Below are positions 44,918-53,505 of a stretch of 64,000 nucleotides of DNA, one piece after another; within the stretch, counting starts at the first letter, position 1; each line of letters starts with the position of its first letter. Source of the DNA: Chitinophagaceae bacterium (lineage in GTDB: Bacteria > Bacteroidota > Bacteroidia > Chitinophagales > Chitinophagaceae); contig JALNZE010000012.1 in NCBI GenBank assembly GCA_023229465.1, positions 30,962-94,961 on the forward strand. Reading direction: 5' to 3'. Both the position numbers and the translations under genes were made by a program. The notes beneath the pieces were generated by a model. The model was not told the DNA's origin. It did not search any database and worked only from the letters and a program-made list of their open reading frames with translations.

Positions 44918-45760
44918 TTATAATTTTATACCTATACTAAGTGTTACATAGAACATTTCCTTTCCACGTTCTGACAGATCCGGACGACCGGCAATGGTAA
45001 CGAGATTCTGTGGAATTACATAAGAAGGCGTAACGGAAGCATTGAATTTACCGGATACAAATACCACTGGCACAGATACCTCATAAGAGAGAATATTAAA
45101 TTGAGTTACCTGCTCCGTTGTTTGTTGTGTTACAGGAAATCCCAGTATATTCTTTTTTTTAAGATAGGTGTTGGTAAACTTCTGTGTACCGGCATAAACA
45201 TATACAGAAGGATTGATGGCAATGGCTGAATGCTTCATTCCATTTCTAAAAAGAAATAAATGATCCAGCCCCAGTGTTGCGCCTACATCAGTCTGGTTAC
45301 TGAATTTCATATCTATTCCTCCGTTCAGGTTGATGACCTTGTTGAGATAACTGAGGTTTATACCGGTTTGAGACTGCAAGGCCGACTGCACCAAAGCGCT
45401 TTTGTCGTTGTATAGAAACTGAGAATAAAAAAGGTTTCCTGAAAAATGGTCTGATTGTGGAAAACGATACCCTGCTTCAATTGTAGTGCCGGTATAAGTT
45501 GTTGCCTGGCTTGCATTTTGTACAAATATGAAATTCCCCTGCACATATAACCCTGTTTTGGATTGAAAGCCAACTGAAGGAAATAAACCACTGCTTTTCA
45601 GGCTATCCGTTCTGCCAAAATAATGTAAAGCAGATTGATAATTAACAGAAGCGCTAAGTTCATCCTTCTGGGATTCTTTTGTATTGCTTTCCTGGGCCAA
45701 AGAGAGTACCGGTAAAAGCATTCCAATAAAAAGCGAATACCAGCAGCTAATGGTTTTCAT
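44918..45760 (-). CDS. Secreted outer-membrane-type hypothetical protein
   Basis: 280 residues. A signal peptide (MKTISCWYSLFIGMLLPVLSLAQ) is followed by beta-rich sequence with alternating hydrophobic and polar residues, consistent with an outer-membrane barrel: YFGRTDSLKSSGLFPSVGFQSKTGLYVQGNF, EAGYRFPQSDHFSGNLFYSQF and VSVPVVFVSGKFNASVTPSYV. It ends FYVTLSIGIKL. Specific family not recognised. It is read in the same direction as the Ala-rich secreted gene next to it. Confidence 0.65.
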   Translation of the reverse strand: MKTISCWYSLFIGMLLPVLSLAQESNTKESQKDELSASVNYQSALHYFGRTDSLKSSGLFPSVGFQSKTGLYVQGNFIFVQNASQATTYTGTTIEAGYRFPQSDHFSGNLFYSQFLYNDKSALVQSALQSQTGINLSYLNKVINLNGGIDMKFSNQTDVGATLGLDHLFLFRNGMKHSAIAINPSVYVYAGTQKFTNTYLKKKNILGFPVTQQTTEQVTQFNILSYEVSVPVVFVSGKFNASVTPSYVIPQNLVTIAGRPDLSERGKEMFYVTLSIGIKL

Positions 45761-45841
45761 AATCTATATTTTTAAAAATTGATGGTGGCCGACTTTTGAA
45801 GCAGGATATGTTTTTAAATCAGTTCAGGAAATGATAATTAA

Positions 45842-46435
45842 TTATTGTTTTCCTGTTTTTACAGAGCTTTGTGCACCCGCCTCACCACTGGCTTTTGCAG
45901 AAGGGCTCACCGATTTTACTTTTTCTTTTGTTTTCACTTCAGTTTTAGCCGAAGCATCTTTCGCTTTCTCTGATTTTACTTTGGCTTCTTCAGATTTGTT
46001 TCTCATTTCATCCTTTGCTTCATTCATTGGCAGGGTAGCATTTGCATTTGCGTGTACATCAGCTTCTGATACGGATTTGGCACGAATAAGGCCCCTTTCT
46101 TCACCGCCTGCATTGCTGTTTGCGTCTGCTTTGTTATTGCTTTTTACACTGGCGTCCACACTTGCGTCTGCCCTGGTATTGGTTTTAACTTTTTCTTTGG
46201 CATTCAGCGTGGCTGTGGTGGTTTGTTTTACGGCACCAGTGGTAGCCTTAACGGCATTGCCGGTAGCAACTGTTGCTTTATTGGTTGCATTCACAGCGGC
46301 ATTGGTTGCCTTTGTAGCATTTAAAGTAGCATTGGCAGCAGCATTAGTATTGGCTTTCAGGCCAAGTTGTGCCTGTACAGATTGAAAGAAAAGTACAGAA
46401 GCAAGAGCCGCAAAAGATTTGATTAACATTTTCAT
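45842..46435 (-). CDS. Ala/Asn/Thr-rich low-complexity secreted protein
   Basis: 197 residues with a signal peptide (MKMLIKSFAALASVLFFQSVQAQ). The mature part is low complexity: an Asn-Ala-Thr-rich first half with repeated NATxATNAA-type segments and a Lys/Glu/Ala-rich second half (EEAKVKSEKAKDASAKTEVKTKEKVK), which should be helical or disordered. No conserved domain. The opposite strand is also open over most of the length because of the biased codons. It could be a periplasmic stress or spacer protein. Confidence 0.65.
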   Translation of the reverse strand: MKMLIKSFAALASVLFFQSVQAQLGLKANTNAAANATLNATKATNAAVNATNKATVATGNAVKATTGAVKQTTTATLNAKEKVKTNTRADASVDASVKSNNKADANSNAGGEERGLIRAKSVSEADVHANANATLPMNEAKDEMRNKSEEAKVKSEKAKDASAKTEVKTKEKVKSVSPSAKASGEAGAQSSVKTGKQ

Positions 46436-46781
46436 AAAAAAAATTTAGGTTAACAATTTTAATACAAAGAGGAATATTTCAATTACCGTGCCAAAAAATT
46501 TTACTTATTAGTTGCCCCTCCAAAAAAAATATTTTTAGTTTTTGGGCAATAAAACTCAGGTAAGTGATATTTAAACGCACTGGCTGGAATGCTGCGGTAA
46601 ATTTAATAGTTGCTCTGCCAAAACCACCATTTACCCGTATAATTGCTGCTGCTTGTGTTAAATATCTGGAGCTTTGCAAAAAAAGTGATATTTATCTTTA
46701 TTATGAGGTATACCCCCTAATGTAGGTATCATATATTAATTATTTTAATTTTTGAAAGGAAATGGCAACTTCTCCGTCAGT
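46436..46781. other. About 345-bp A/T-rich gap
   Basis: Between the Ala-rich gene and the decarboxylase region, A/T-rich and without a clear repeat. I see no gene or promoter box that I can support. Confidence 0.4.
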
Positions 46782-46925
46782 ATGCGAAAGAAGTATTTTG
46801 ATTATACTAATTTGGTACAGGCAATCAATAGAACAATAAATAAGTTAATCCCTGTAAAGGAAAGGAATGGAAATGAAGTTGGTGGCAATGATATACTGAT
46901 CAGTTTTGTAGTTGAAGTTTCATAA
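46782..46925 (+). CDS. Possible 47-residue ORF coupled to decarboxylase
   Basis: MRKKYFDYTNLVQAINRT opens a 47-codon frame whose TAA overlaps the decarboxylase ATG by one base (TAATG). It might be a small coupled gene or the end of a larger lost gene. No family recognised. Confidence 0.3.
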   Translation: MRKKYFDYTNLVQAINRTINKLIPVKERNGNEVGGNDILISFVVEVS

Positions 46926-48373
46926 TGTATTTTAAAATGACCAATAGAATTACCGACAAAATTATTGCAATTATCCAGAATCTGGATGAGAACAGGCAGG
47001 CGGAGACTACTCTCCGTAAGAGTTATACAATACCGGAAATCCTGGGTAATTTGGACATTGCCATACCGGAGAGAGGTATATCCCCTGAGGCGCTAACTAA
47101 AACGATTGATCAGGTGCTGGATAAAAGCGTTAAAACAAACAACGCTTTGTTTATGAATCAAATGTTTGGTAAGCAGCAATCTATTGGCGTGCTTGGCGAC
47201 ATATTAGCGGTATTGCTCAATACGTCTATGTACACGTATGAAGTAGCTCCGGCTCTAACTTTAATTGAAAAGGAGTGTATAAAACGATTGGGATCATTTG
47301 TATGGAAATCAAGTGAAACAGGCGATGGGATTTTTACTCCGGGGAGTAGCATTTCCAATATAACCGCAATGACGTTGGCCCGAAATGCTACATTTCCAAA
47401 TTCGAAGAAAACCGGATTGTTTGATAATTTGAGGTTCAGCATTTTTGTCTCGGAACACGCGCATTATTCTTTTGTAAAAGGAGCCTTGTTTTTAGGAATG
47501 GGTGAACAAACCATTGTTAAAGTTAAAAGTGATACCAACGGAAAAATAGATATTCCTTCATTGAATAAAGCAATCGGGAATGAAGTTCAAAATGGCCATA
47601 TTCCCCTGATGTTAGTTGGAATTGCAGGTACTACCATTACGGGTGTTTATGATGACTTATACCGGCTATCAGAAATTGCTAAAAAATATAACATGTGGTT
47701 TCATGTTGACGGGGCTTATGGAGGTTCTTTGCTGTTTTCATCGAAGGAAAAACATAAATTGAATGGGATACAGTATGCCGATTCTGTTTCATGGAGCTTA
47801 CATAAAATTATGGGAGTTCCTTTAGTCTGTGCCGTGTTATTGACAAAAAACAAAGGTATTTTGGAGAATTCCTTCGCCGTTTCTGCGGATTATTTATTTC
47901 ATGGTGATACTGATCTTGATTTGGGTCAGAAATCGTTGCAATGCGGCAGGAGGGCCGATGCATTAAAACTTTGGTTAGCCTGGAAATTGGAAGGAGATAA
48001 CGGCTTTGAGGGTAGGGTTGACGGGTTAATGAATGCCGCGAACAAATTCTCGGAAAAAATTAACGGGAGTGAAGCTTTTGAGCTATTATGTTTACCCGAA
48101 ACGCCAATCGTATGTTTCAGGTTTATATGCCTTGAATTATCTCCCGGAAATCTAAATAAATTAAACAAAAAAATACGTGAAACCATATTCAATGATGGAC
48201 GGATCCTGTTTAACTATTCAACCTATGAGGGGAAAATTTATTTACGTTGTGTAATTTCCGATCCCAACATGGACGAAACGCTTATGGAAACTATTTTAAC
48301 AGAAGTAACTAAAGTAGCGAACCAATTGCTTCTCACTAAACATGATCTCAACATTAACACTCAACCTGTATAG
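46925..48373 (+). CDS. Group II PLP-dependent decarboxylase
   Basis: 482-residue pyridoxal-phosphate enzyme of the glutamate/aromatic amino acid decarboxylase fold. Key residues: the PLP-aspartate in VDGAYGG (Asp262), the Schiff-base Lys294 in SLHKIMGVP, and the ring-stacking His in SEHAHYSF. The N-terminal part fits glutamate/diaminobutyrate-type decarboxylases more than tyrosine ones, but substrate is uncertain. An ATG four codons later (MTNRIT) is an alternative start. A truncated GDCCVxC-like frame follows. Confidence 0.82.
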   Translation: MYFKMTNRITDKIIAIIQNLDENRQAETTLRKSYTIPEILGNLDIAIPERGISPEALTKTIDQVLDKSVKTNNALFMNQMFGKQQSIGVLGDILAVLLNTSMYTYEVAPALTLIEKECIKRLGSFVWKSSETGDGIFTPGSSISNITAMTLARNATFPNSKKTGLFDNLRFSIFVSEHAHYSFVKGALFLGMGEQTIVKVKSDTNGKIDIPSLNKAIGNEVQNGHIPLMLVGIAGTTITGVYDDLYRLSEIAKKYNMWFHVDGAYGGSLLFSSKEKHKLNGIQYADSVSWSLHKIMGVPLVCAVLLTKNKGILENSFAVSADYLFHGDTDLDLGQKSLQCGRRADALKLWLAWKLEGDNGFEGRVDGLMNAANKFSEKINGSEAFELLCLPETPIVCFRFICLELSPGNLNKLNKKIRETIFNDGRILFNYSTYEGKIYLRCVISDPNMDETLMETILTEVTKVANQLLLTKHDLNINTQPV

Positions 48374-48394
48374 GCCGGATATCAACTAAAATCT

Positions 48395-48532
48395 GTGATA
48401 ACATGCCCGGTATGTGGTAATAGCAAAGCAGAACAAATGCCTACTGATGCCTGCCGGCATTTTTGCCATAAAACCCTGCAAGACATTGTAAGGAAAATTG
48501 AATTAAAAAGTCTTTATGAGAAAAATGCATAA
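48395..48532 (+). pseudogene. Truncated GDCCVxC-type protein
   Basis: In one frame the sequence reads LKSVITCPVCGNSKAEQMPTDACRHF, matching the first half of the small GDCCVxC-domain (metal/selenoprotein-linked) family, whose members continue to a GDCCVxC motif. Here it switches to CHKTLQDIV and stops, so the metal-binding second half is deleted. No proper start codon is visible. It overlaps the thioredoxin gene start by 17 bp. Confidence 0.55.
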
Positions 48533-49016
48533 AAAGATACTACTATCCGGTCTGCTGGTAATGGTTGCTGTTCTGGCTTTTACCATTATCCCCAAAAACA
48601 ATAATGGGGAAACCGGGGCAAAAATCGACAATGTAAAAGGTAATGGAATACAGTTTATTGAAGCGAACTGGAATAAAGCCCTGGAGGAAGCCAAAAAACA
48701 AAACAAGCTCATATTCTTAGATGCATATGCAACCTGGTGTGGCCCCTGCAAATTATTAAAGAAGAAGACTTTCCCCAATAAAGAAGCCGGTGAACTCTTC
48801 AATCAGAATTTTATCAATGTGGCCATTGATATGGAAAAAGGGGATGGGCCCGCATTGTCTGATCTATACAAGGTAGACGCTTATCCTACTCTAATCATCA
48901 CGGATGCAGATGGTAATATTATTACCTATACCAAAGGGTATATGCAGCCAAAACAATTGATAGAATTTGGCAAATACGGTCTTTCGCAAAAGAAAAAATA
49001 CAAACCGTTCAATTAG
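48516..49016 (+). CDS. Thioredoxin-like protein
   Basis: 166 residues with one N-terminal hydrophobic segment (about 8-25), so probably membrane-tethered to face the periplasm. The thioredoxin fold contains the redox motif WCGPC (Cys75, Cys78), with the cis-Pro in DAYPTLIITDADG near residue 125. Similar proteins reduce disulfides or maturate cytochromes. A truncated gene overlaps its start upstream. Confidence 0.85.
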   Translation: MRKMHKKILLSGLLVMVAVLAFTIIPKNNNGETGAKIDNVKGNGIQFIEANWNKALEEAKKQNKLIFLDAYATWCGPCKLLKKKTFPNKEAGELFNQNFINVAIDMEKGDGPALSDLYKVDAYPTLIITDADGNIITYTKGYMQPKQLIEFGKYGLSQKKKYKPFN

Positions 49017-49247
49017 TGTTGATTAACGTATTAAGGGAATTAAGTTAATCTGATTATATAATGAAGTAAGCAGTGTACAGTATGATAACAGATTTTATCT
49101 TTCTTTGAGAGACCAACAGGAAAGAATAGAAAGCGATGACATTTAATATGTATTTTTTACTATACATTAAATACTATTCTGTAAGGATATTATTTCTATC
49201 CTTCATTGGTTTTATTATTTTACTAACAAAGTCAAAATTCCCTTAAA

Positions 49248-49832
49248 ATGAAAAATCGAACACTATTCTTTCTTATTTTACTGTCTCCAATACTGGCTTT
49301 TGCCCAGCTTTACCCTAAAGGACTTAAGGTTAATGACAAAGCCCCTGATTTCATTGGCAAAGACCAATATGGTAAATTAATTAGCCTTTCTGCTGAATTG
49401 AAAAAAGGGCCGTTGGTAATTGTTTTTTATCGGGGACAATGGTGCCCATATTGTAACAGGCAGCTTAAAAAATTAGAGGACTCATTAACGTACATAAAAA
49501 ATAAGGGCGCTGATTTGGTTGCCATAACTCCGGAGAAACTGGAAAATATTAGTAAAACAATCAAAAAAACAAAAGCCACCTATTCTGTTGTGTTTGATGA
49601 TGGGTTGAAAATAATGAAGAGTTATGATGTATCCTTTTCCGTTGACAGTAGTATGATTGAGCGGTATAAAAAATTTGGTATTGATTTCAAGGAAGCAAAT
49701 GGAGTAAATGGGGCAAATCTTCCGGTGCCGGCTCTGTTTATTATAGATCAAAAAGGAAATATAATTTTCCGTCATTTTGACCCTGATTACAAAAACCGGG
49801 TTTCTGTAAAAGAAATTCTATCGTATTTGTAA
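49248..49832 (+). CDS. Secreted AhpC/TSA-family peroxiredoxin-like protein
   Basis: 194 residues with a signal peptide (MKNRTLFFLILLSPILAFAQ). The mature domain starts KGLKVNDKAPDFIGKDQYGK and carries FYRGQWCPYCNRQL with Cys66 and Cys69 in a CPYC motif, the peroxidatic pair of the PrxQ/AhpC-like branch. A dark zone with FSVDSSMIERYKKFG and PVPALFIIDQKGNI matches the fold. Likely periplasmic reductase for peroxides or disulfides. A 230-bp gap separates it from the thioredoxin gene. Confidence 0.85.
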   Translation: MKNRTLFFLILLSPILAFAQLYPKGLKVNDKAPDFIGKDQYGKLISLSAELKKGPLVIVFYRGQWCPYCNRQLKKLEDSLTYIKNKGADLVAITPEKLENISKTIKKTKATYSVVFDDGLKIMKSYDVSFSVDSSMIERYKKFGIDFKEANGVNGANLPVPALFIIDQKGNIIFRHFDPDYKNRVSVKEILSYL

Positions 49833-50047
49833 TGAATGCCCGATCGTTAGGCCTCTGCGGATGCTGTATTAGCCTGATACGTGCTTATGTGGTATTAATC
49901 AGGATTGGCATACATGAAGTTTCCAGCATACAGTTGCCAAAAGAGGCTTGGGGTGGCCCCGTCAACGTTCAGATATCTTTTAAAAGCTAATGTAAGTACA
50001 GAATATTCAGCTATTGTTGGATAATAATATTTTACGTTACTTTAACG

Positions 50048-51262
50048 ATGGTACTAAATAATAAAAAGATACTTATTGGCATTACCGGAAGTATCGCGGC
50101 TTATAAGTCAATTATCCTGATACGGCTTCTTATAAAGGCCGGCGCAGAAGTTAAAGTGGTGATGACAGATGCAGCCAGGGAATTTGTTAGCCCTTTAGTC
50201 TTATCGGTACTCTCCAAAAATAAAGTTCACATTTTGTGGCATGAGCAAAACGAATGGAATAACCATGTTGCCTTAGGCCGTTGGGCCGATCTTATGCTGA
50301 TTGCCCCGCTTAGTTGTAATACCTTGTCAAAATTAGCGGCAGGGGCCTGCGATAATTTGTTACTTGCCGTGTATCTGTCTGCCACCTGCCCGGTGGTTGT
50401 GGCCCCTTCTATGGATGAGGACATGTGGCATCATCCTGCTGCAAAAAAGAATATCAGCCTGCTAAAAGAGTATGGTATAACAATGATTGATGTAAATAAC
50501 GGAGAGCTGGCCAGTGGATTATCAGGAGAGGGAAGGATGGCTGAACCGGAAGAGATGATTCATTTTCTTATTGAGCGTTTTTTCAGGTCAACACAACTAA
50601 AAGGTAAAAAGGTTTTAGTAACTGCGGGCCCAACATATGAAGCCATTGATCCGGTACGTTTTATAGGCAACCGGTCATCAGGCAAAATGGGCTTTGCCTT
50701 AGCGGAAAGCTTTTATTTGGCGGGAGCTGAAGTTGTTTTGGTATCGGGGCCCACCCATCAAAGGACCGCATATAAAGGGCTCTCTGTAATTCAGGTTCAG
50801 ACTGCGGAACAAATGTTCCATGTATGTGATGAACACCGGGATGCAGACATTATAGTTATGAGCGCCGCAGTGGCAGACTATACCCCATCTATAACAGCTA
50901 ATCAGAAAATTAAAAAAAATGGGGATGAGTTAAATGTAACGCTCCGTCATACTAAGGATATATTGCAGCATCTTGGAACTAATAAAAGGCCCGGGCAATT
51001 TGTTGCCGGCTTTGCCTTGGAAACTGAAAATGAAAAAGAGAATGCTATCCTGAAATTGACTAAAAAAAAGCTGGATTGTATTATTCTCAATTCATTGAAT
51101 GATGAAGGAGCCGGTTTTGAAAAAGATACCAATAAGGTTACCATTATCGATCAGAAAGGTATGCTTGAACTGGCTACACAACCGAAACAGGAAATCGCCA
51201 AACAAATACTTGCCTATATCATGATGCGATTCACTGAAAATGATCACTTGCCAAAACAGTAA
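50048..51262 (+). CDS. coaBC: Phosphopantothenoylcysteine decarboxylase/synthetase
   Basis: Bifunctional enzyme of coenzyme A synthesis: CoaB joins phosphopantothenate to cysteine and CoaC decarboxylates the product. 404 residues. The N-terminal flavoprotein domain begins KKILIGITGSIAAYKS and includes APSMDEDMW; the C-terminal synthetase domain begins with VTAGPTYEAIDPVRFIGNRSSGKMG, and NDEGAGFEKDTNKVTII follows. Full length and intact. Confidence 0.95.
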   Translation: MVLNNKKILIGITGSIAAYKSIILIRLLIKAGAEVKVVMTDAAREFVSPLVLSVLSKNKVHILWHEQNEWNNHVALGRWADLMLIAPLSCNTLSKLAAGACDNLLLAVYLSATCPVVVAPSMDEDMWHHPAAKKNISLLKEYGITMIDVNNGELASGLSGEGRMAEPEEMIHFLIERFFRSTQLKGKKVLVTAGPTYEAIDPVRFIGNRSSGKMGFALAESFYLAGAEVVLVSGPTHQRTAYKGLSVIQVQTAEQMFHVCDEHRDADIIVMSAAVADYTPSITANQKIKKNGDELNVTLRHTKDILQHLGTNKRPGQFVAGFALETENEKENAILKLTKKKLDCIILNSLNDEGAGFEKDTNKVTIIDQKGMLELATQPKQEIAKQILAYIMMRFTENDHLPKQ

Positions 51263-51294
51263 TATACACGATTAGTTGAGATTTACTAAAATGA

Positions 51295-52125
51295 TTATTT
51301 CATAAAGTCAAAAGACAAATGTGTACTTAACATAAACCCGTTATTATATTGAAACACGGCCTTGTCATTTATTCTTTTTCCCTGTTGTAAAATCTGATTG
51401 AGATAACCTGCTTCAAGTTTTATGGTTTGATTTAACTTGTAACCAAGTAAAACCGCTAAACGGTTTTGGTCAAAAATATTTGTGCCAATGCTTTTTCCCC
51501 AGCCAATAAAAACTTCATCCTGTGCTATGATACTCCAGGATTTTTTAATTGCTTCTTTTTTATGTAAGGGAATTTCTCCGCGTACCCTGTATCTTATCCT
51601 GTTTAAAAAAATGTAGTCGGTATTTTTAATTCCGTTAGGCATGGTTACTTTACCAACAAACCGCTTTTCTAATGTAAAACGATGCGACAGGTCAATGCCG
51701 CCAATCGGATTTTTAATAACCACCTGCTCATAAATCCGATGTTCCGGAAAAGCATTTGAGTTTGGAAAATCACCATACGGTAGGTTTTCTGCAAAAGCAT
51801 ATCCCGCGTTTAAACTTATATCCTTTCTGAAAGCATAATTTATTCCTGTACGGAATAGAGTTTGCTGCCTGTTTTTTAGTCCATCAACCCGGCGCCACTG
51901 ATACTCTGTATGTATTGAAAGTTTAGGCTTTATTTTCAATGTGCCGGTATAAGCATACCAGCCAATACTATTATTATCTACCAGTCTTTCTTCCTGAGAA
52001 TAAGACGGACCGGCATATATTATTAATACCATGACACTGATAATATGCTTACCTGCTTTCAATATGGACTTAATATTGCAATATATTTTCAGATAATTTA
52101 TCTTCTCCTTCAATATAGTGTTCAT
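51295..52125 (-). CDS. DUF2490 outer-membrane-type protein
   Basis: 276 residues. A signal-like segment precedes QEERLVDNNSIGWYAYTGTLKIKPKLSIHTEYQWRR, the start of DUF2490, followed by a run of predicted beta strands (GINYAFRKDISLNAGYAF, LSHRFTLEKRFVG) and a closing strand with GFMLSTHLSFDFMK. Bacteroidota outer-membrane proteins of unknown function. The first 31 residues are uncertain and overlap the TerC fragment; M32 (52032) is an alternative start. It follows the SulP/carbonic anhydrase set on the same strand. Confidence 0.75.
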   Translation of the reverse strand: MNTILKEKINYLKIYCNIKSILKAGKHIISVMVLIIYAGPSYSQEERLVDNNSIGWYAYTGTLKIKPKLSIHTEYQWRRVDGLKNRQQTLFRTGINYAFRKDISLNAGYAFAENLPYGDFPNSNAFPEHRIYEQVVIKNPIGGIDLSHRFTLEKRFVGKVTMPNGIKNTDYIFLNRIRYRVRGEIPLHKKEAIKKSWSIIAQDEVFIGWGKSIGTNIFDQNRLAVLLGYKLNQTIKLEAGYLNQILQQGKRINDKAVFQYNNGFMLSTHLSFDFMK

Positions 52126-52498
52126 GTATTACAACGGGTTTATTATTCTTGTGCATCCGCATTTGAGAAAAGCTTACCAGCATTGAAAAAGCCATTGAGA
52201 AATAAATGCATCCTTTGGGAATTTCAATGCCAAAGCCTTCGTTTATCATGGCAAAACCTATCACTAATAAAAATGAAGTTGCCAGCGTTTTAGATGAAGG
52301 ATGCTGATTTATAAAATTGCTGATTGGCTCTGCGGCTACTAACATTATTAAAACAGTAACAATAATAGCAACATGCATTATCCATACTTCATTAACCATC
52401 CCTATTGCTGTAGTAATCGAATCAATTGAAACCCCCAAATCCATTAATAAAATCTGCAAAATTACCTGGGCAAATGTTGCCGATTTAATATTTTTGGT
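52070..52498 (-). pseudogene. C-terminal TerC-family fragment
   Basis: The frame reads NIKSATFAQVILQILLMDLG then VNEVWIMHVAIIVTVLIMLVAAEPISNF and HPSSKTLATSFLLVIGFAMINEGFGIEIPKGCIYFSMAFSMLV, matching the C-terminal part of TerC membrane proteins. The N-terminal half with its first metal-binding helix is missing. The reading frame enters from inside the 3' end of the hpf-like gene, as if a deletion fused the two. Probably not functional. Confidence 0.7.
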
Positions 52499-52776
52499 TT
52501 ACGTTTTTTTATTTGCCTTTTCAGTATTTCAACTGCTTGTGCAATGGATTCTTCAAACTTTTTATATCTAGTACTTACCAGCAGGTCGTTACCAGGAATA
52601 AATAATCTGATACTACAAATTTTATTTTCCTTTGTAGCTGAGTTATCAAGCCTAAGACAAACTTCACTGCCAATAATTTCGCCATATAAATGGGTTAGTT
52701 TGTTTATTTTTTCGTGTACAAAATTTATGAGTTCAAGCCTTGGGGTAAAACCAGGGGATTGAATTTTAATTTTCAT
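52462..52776 (-). CDS. Second short HPF/RaiA-like protein
   Basis: 104 residues with the hibernation-factor fold: MKIKIQSPGFTPRLELINFVHEKINKL, VCLRLDNSATKENKICSIRLFIPGNDLLVSTRYKKFEESIAQAVEILKRQI and a basic tail. It is clearly diverged from the housekeeping hpf at 5885. The last dozen residues (PKILNRQHLPR) are probably encoded by TerC sequence in another frame, so the native C-terminus was lost in a deletion. Located in the SulP/carbonic anhydrase operon. Confidence 0.8.
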   Translation of the reverse strand: MKIKIQSPGFTPRLELINFVHEKINKLTHLYGEIIGSEVCLRLDNSATKENKICSIRLFIPGNDLLVSTRYKKFEESIAQAVEILKRQIKKRKPKILNRQHLPR

Positions 52777-52818
52777 TTTTTATTTTAAACTGTGGTTTAA
52801 TATCTTTTGAAAGGTTCT

Positions 52819-53469
52819 TTACTTTTGGTTGTTAATAATTAAAGTATCCTCATAAAAACTTACTTCACCCGTTGTTATATCATGTGTGCCGCCTACAATC
52901 CCTATTGTACCGCTTTCAATCATTTCTTTTAAAATGGGGCTACGTTCCATAATGGCGTGTACTGTTCTTTTTACATTAATAGCGGATACTTTTTCTACAA
53001 AGCCCTCGTTGCCTGAATTACGATTTTCTGTTACTGTTTTTTCATCATAGACCGCAGGCTGAATTTTAGAAAGTAAAGCAGTAAGGTTACCCATTTCTAC
53101 ATGGTCGCAGGCGCCTTTTACCGCACCACATTTTGTATGTCCTAAAACCACTATTATTTTAGCCCCGGCCACTTTGCAGCTAAATTCCATACTGCCCAAA
53201 ATGTCTTCGTTAATTATATTACCCGCGATACGAACACTGAAAACATCACCCAGGCCCTGGTCAAAAATTAACTCTGCTGAAGTACGGGAATCTATGCAGC
53301 TTAATATGACTGCAAAAGGGTGCTGCCCGTCAGATGTTTCATTTGCCTGTTGCAACAGGTTTCGGTTTACCTTTAGGTTATTTATAAACCTTTTGTTGCC
53401 TTCCTTTAAAATATTAATTGCCATTGCTGGTGTAATAGCGTCTTGTAATTCTTTGTTTAATGTCTTCAT
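52819..53469 (-). CDS. Beta-class carbonic anhydrase
   Basis: Interconverts CO2 and bicarbonate. 216 residues. Zinc ligands Cys58, His111 and Cys114 are in place, with the Asp60-Arg62 dyad (CIDSRTSAEL) and GHTKCGAVKGACD. It lies directly downstream of the SulP transporter on the same strand. A pairing of a SulP bicarbonate transporter with carbonic anhydrase is well known in other bacteria, which supports a joint role in CO2/bicarbonate supply. Confidence 0.92.
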   Translation of the reverse strand: MKTLNKELQDAITPAMAINILKEGNKRFINNLKVNRNLLQQANETSDGQHPFAVILSCIDSRTSAELIFDQGLGDVFSVRIAGNIINEDILGSMEFSCKVAGAKIIVVLGHTKCGAVKGACDHVEMGNLTALLSKIQPAVYDEKTVTENRNSGNEGFVEKVSAINVKRTVHAIMERSPILKEMIESGTIGIVGGTHDITTGEVSFYEDTLIINNQK

Positions 53470-53505
53470 TTTTGTTTTTTTTATGGTTTTGAGATAGTTA
53501 AGTAT

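Noticed and set aside
45831..46385. 184-residue forward frame opposite the Ala-rich gene
   Set aside because: The reverse strand has a clear signal peptide; the forward frame is open only because of biased codons on the other strand.
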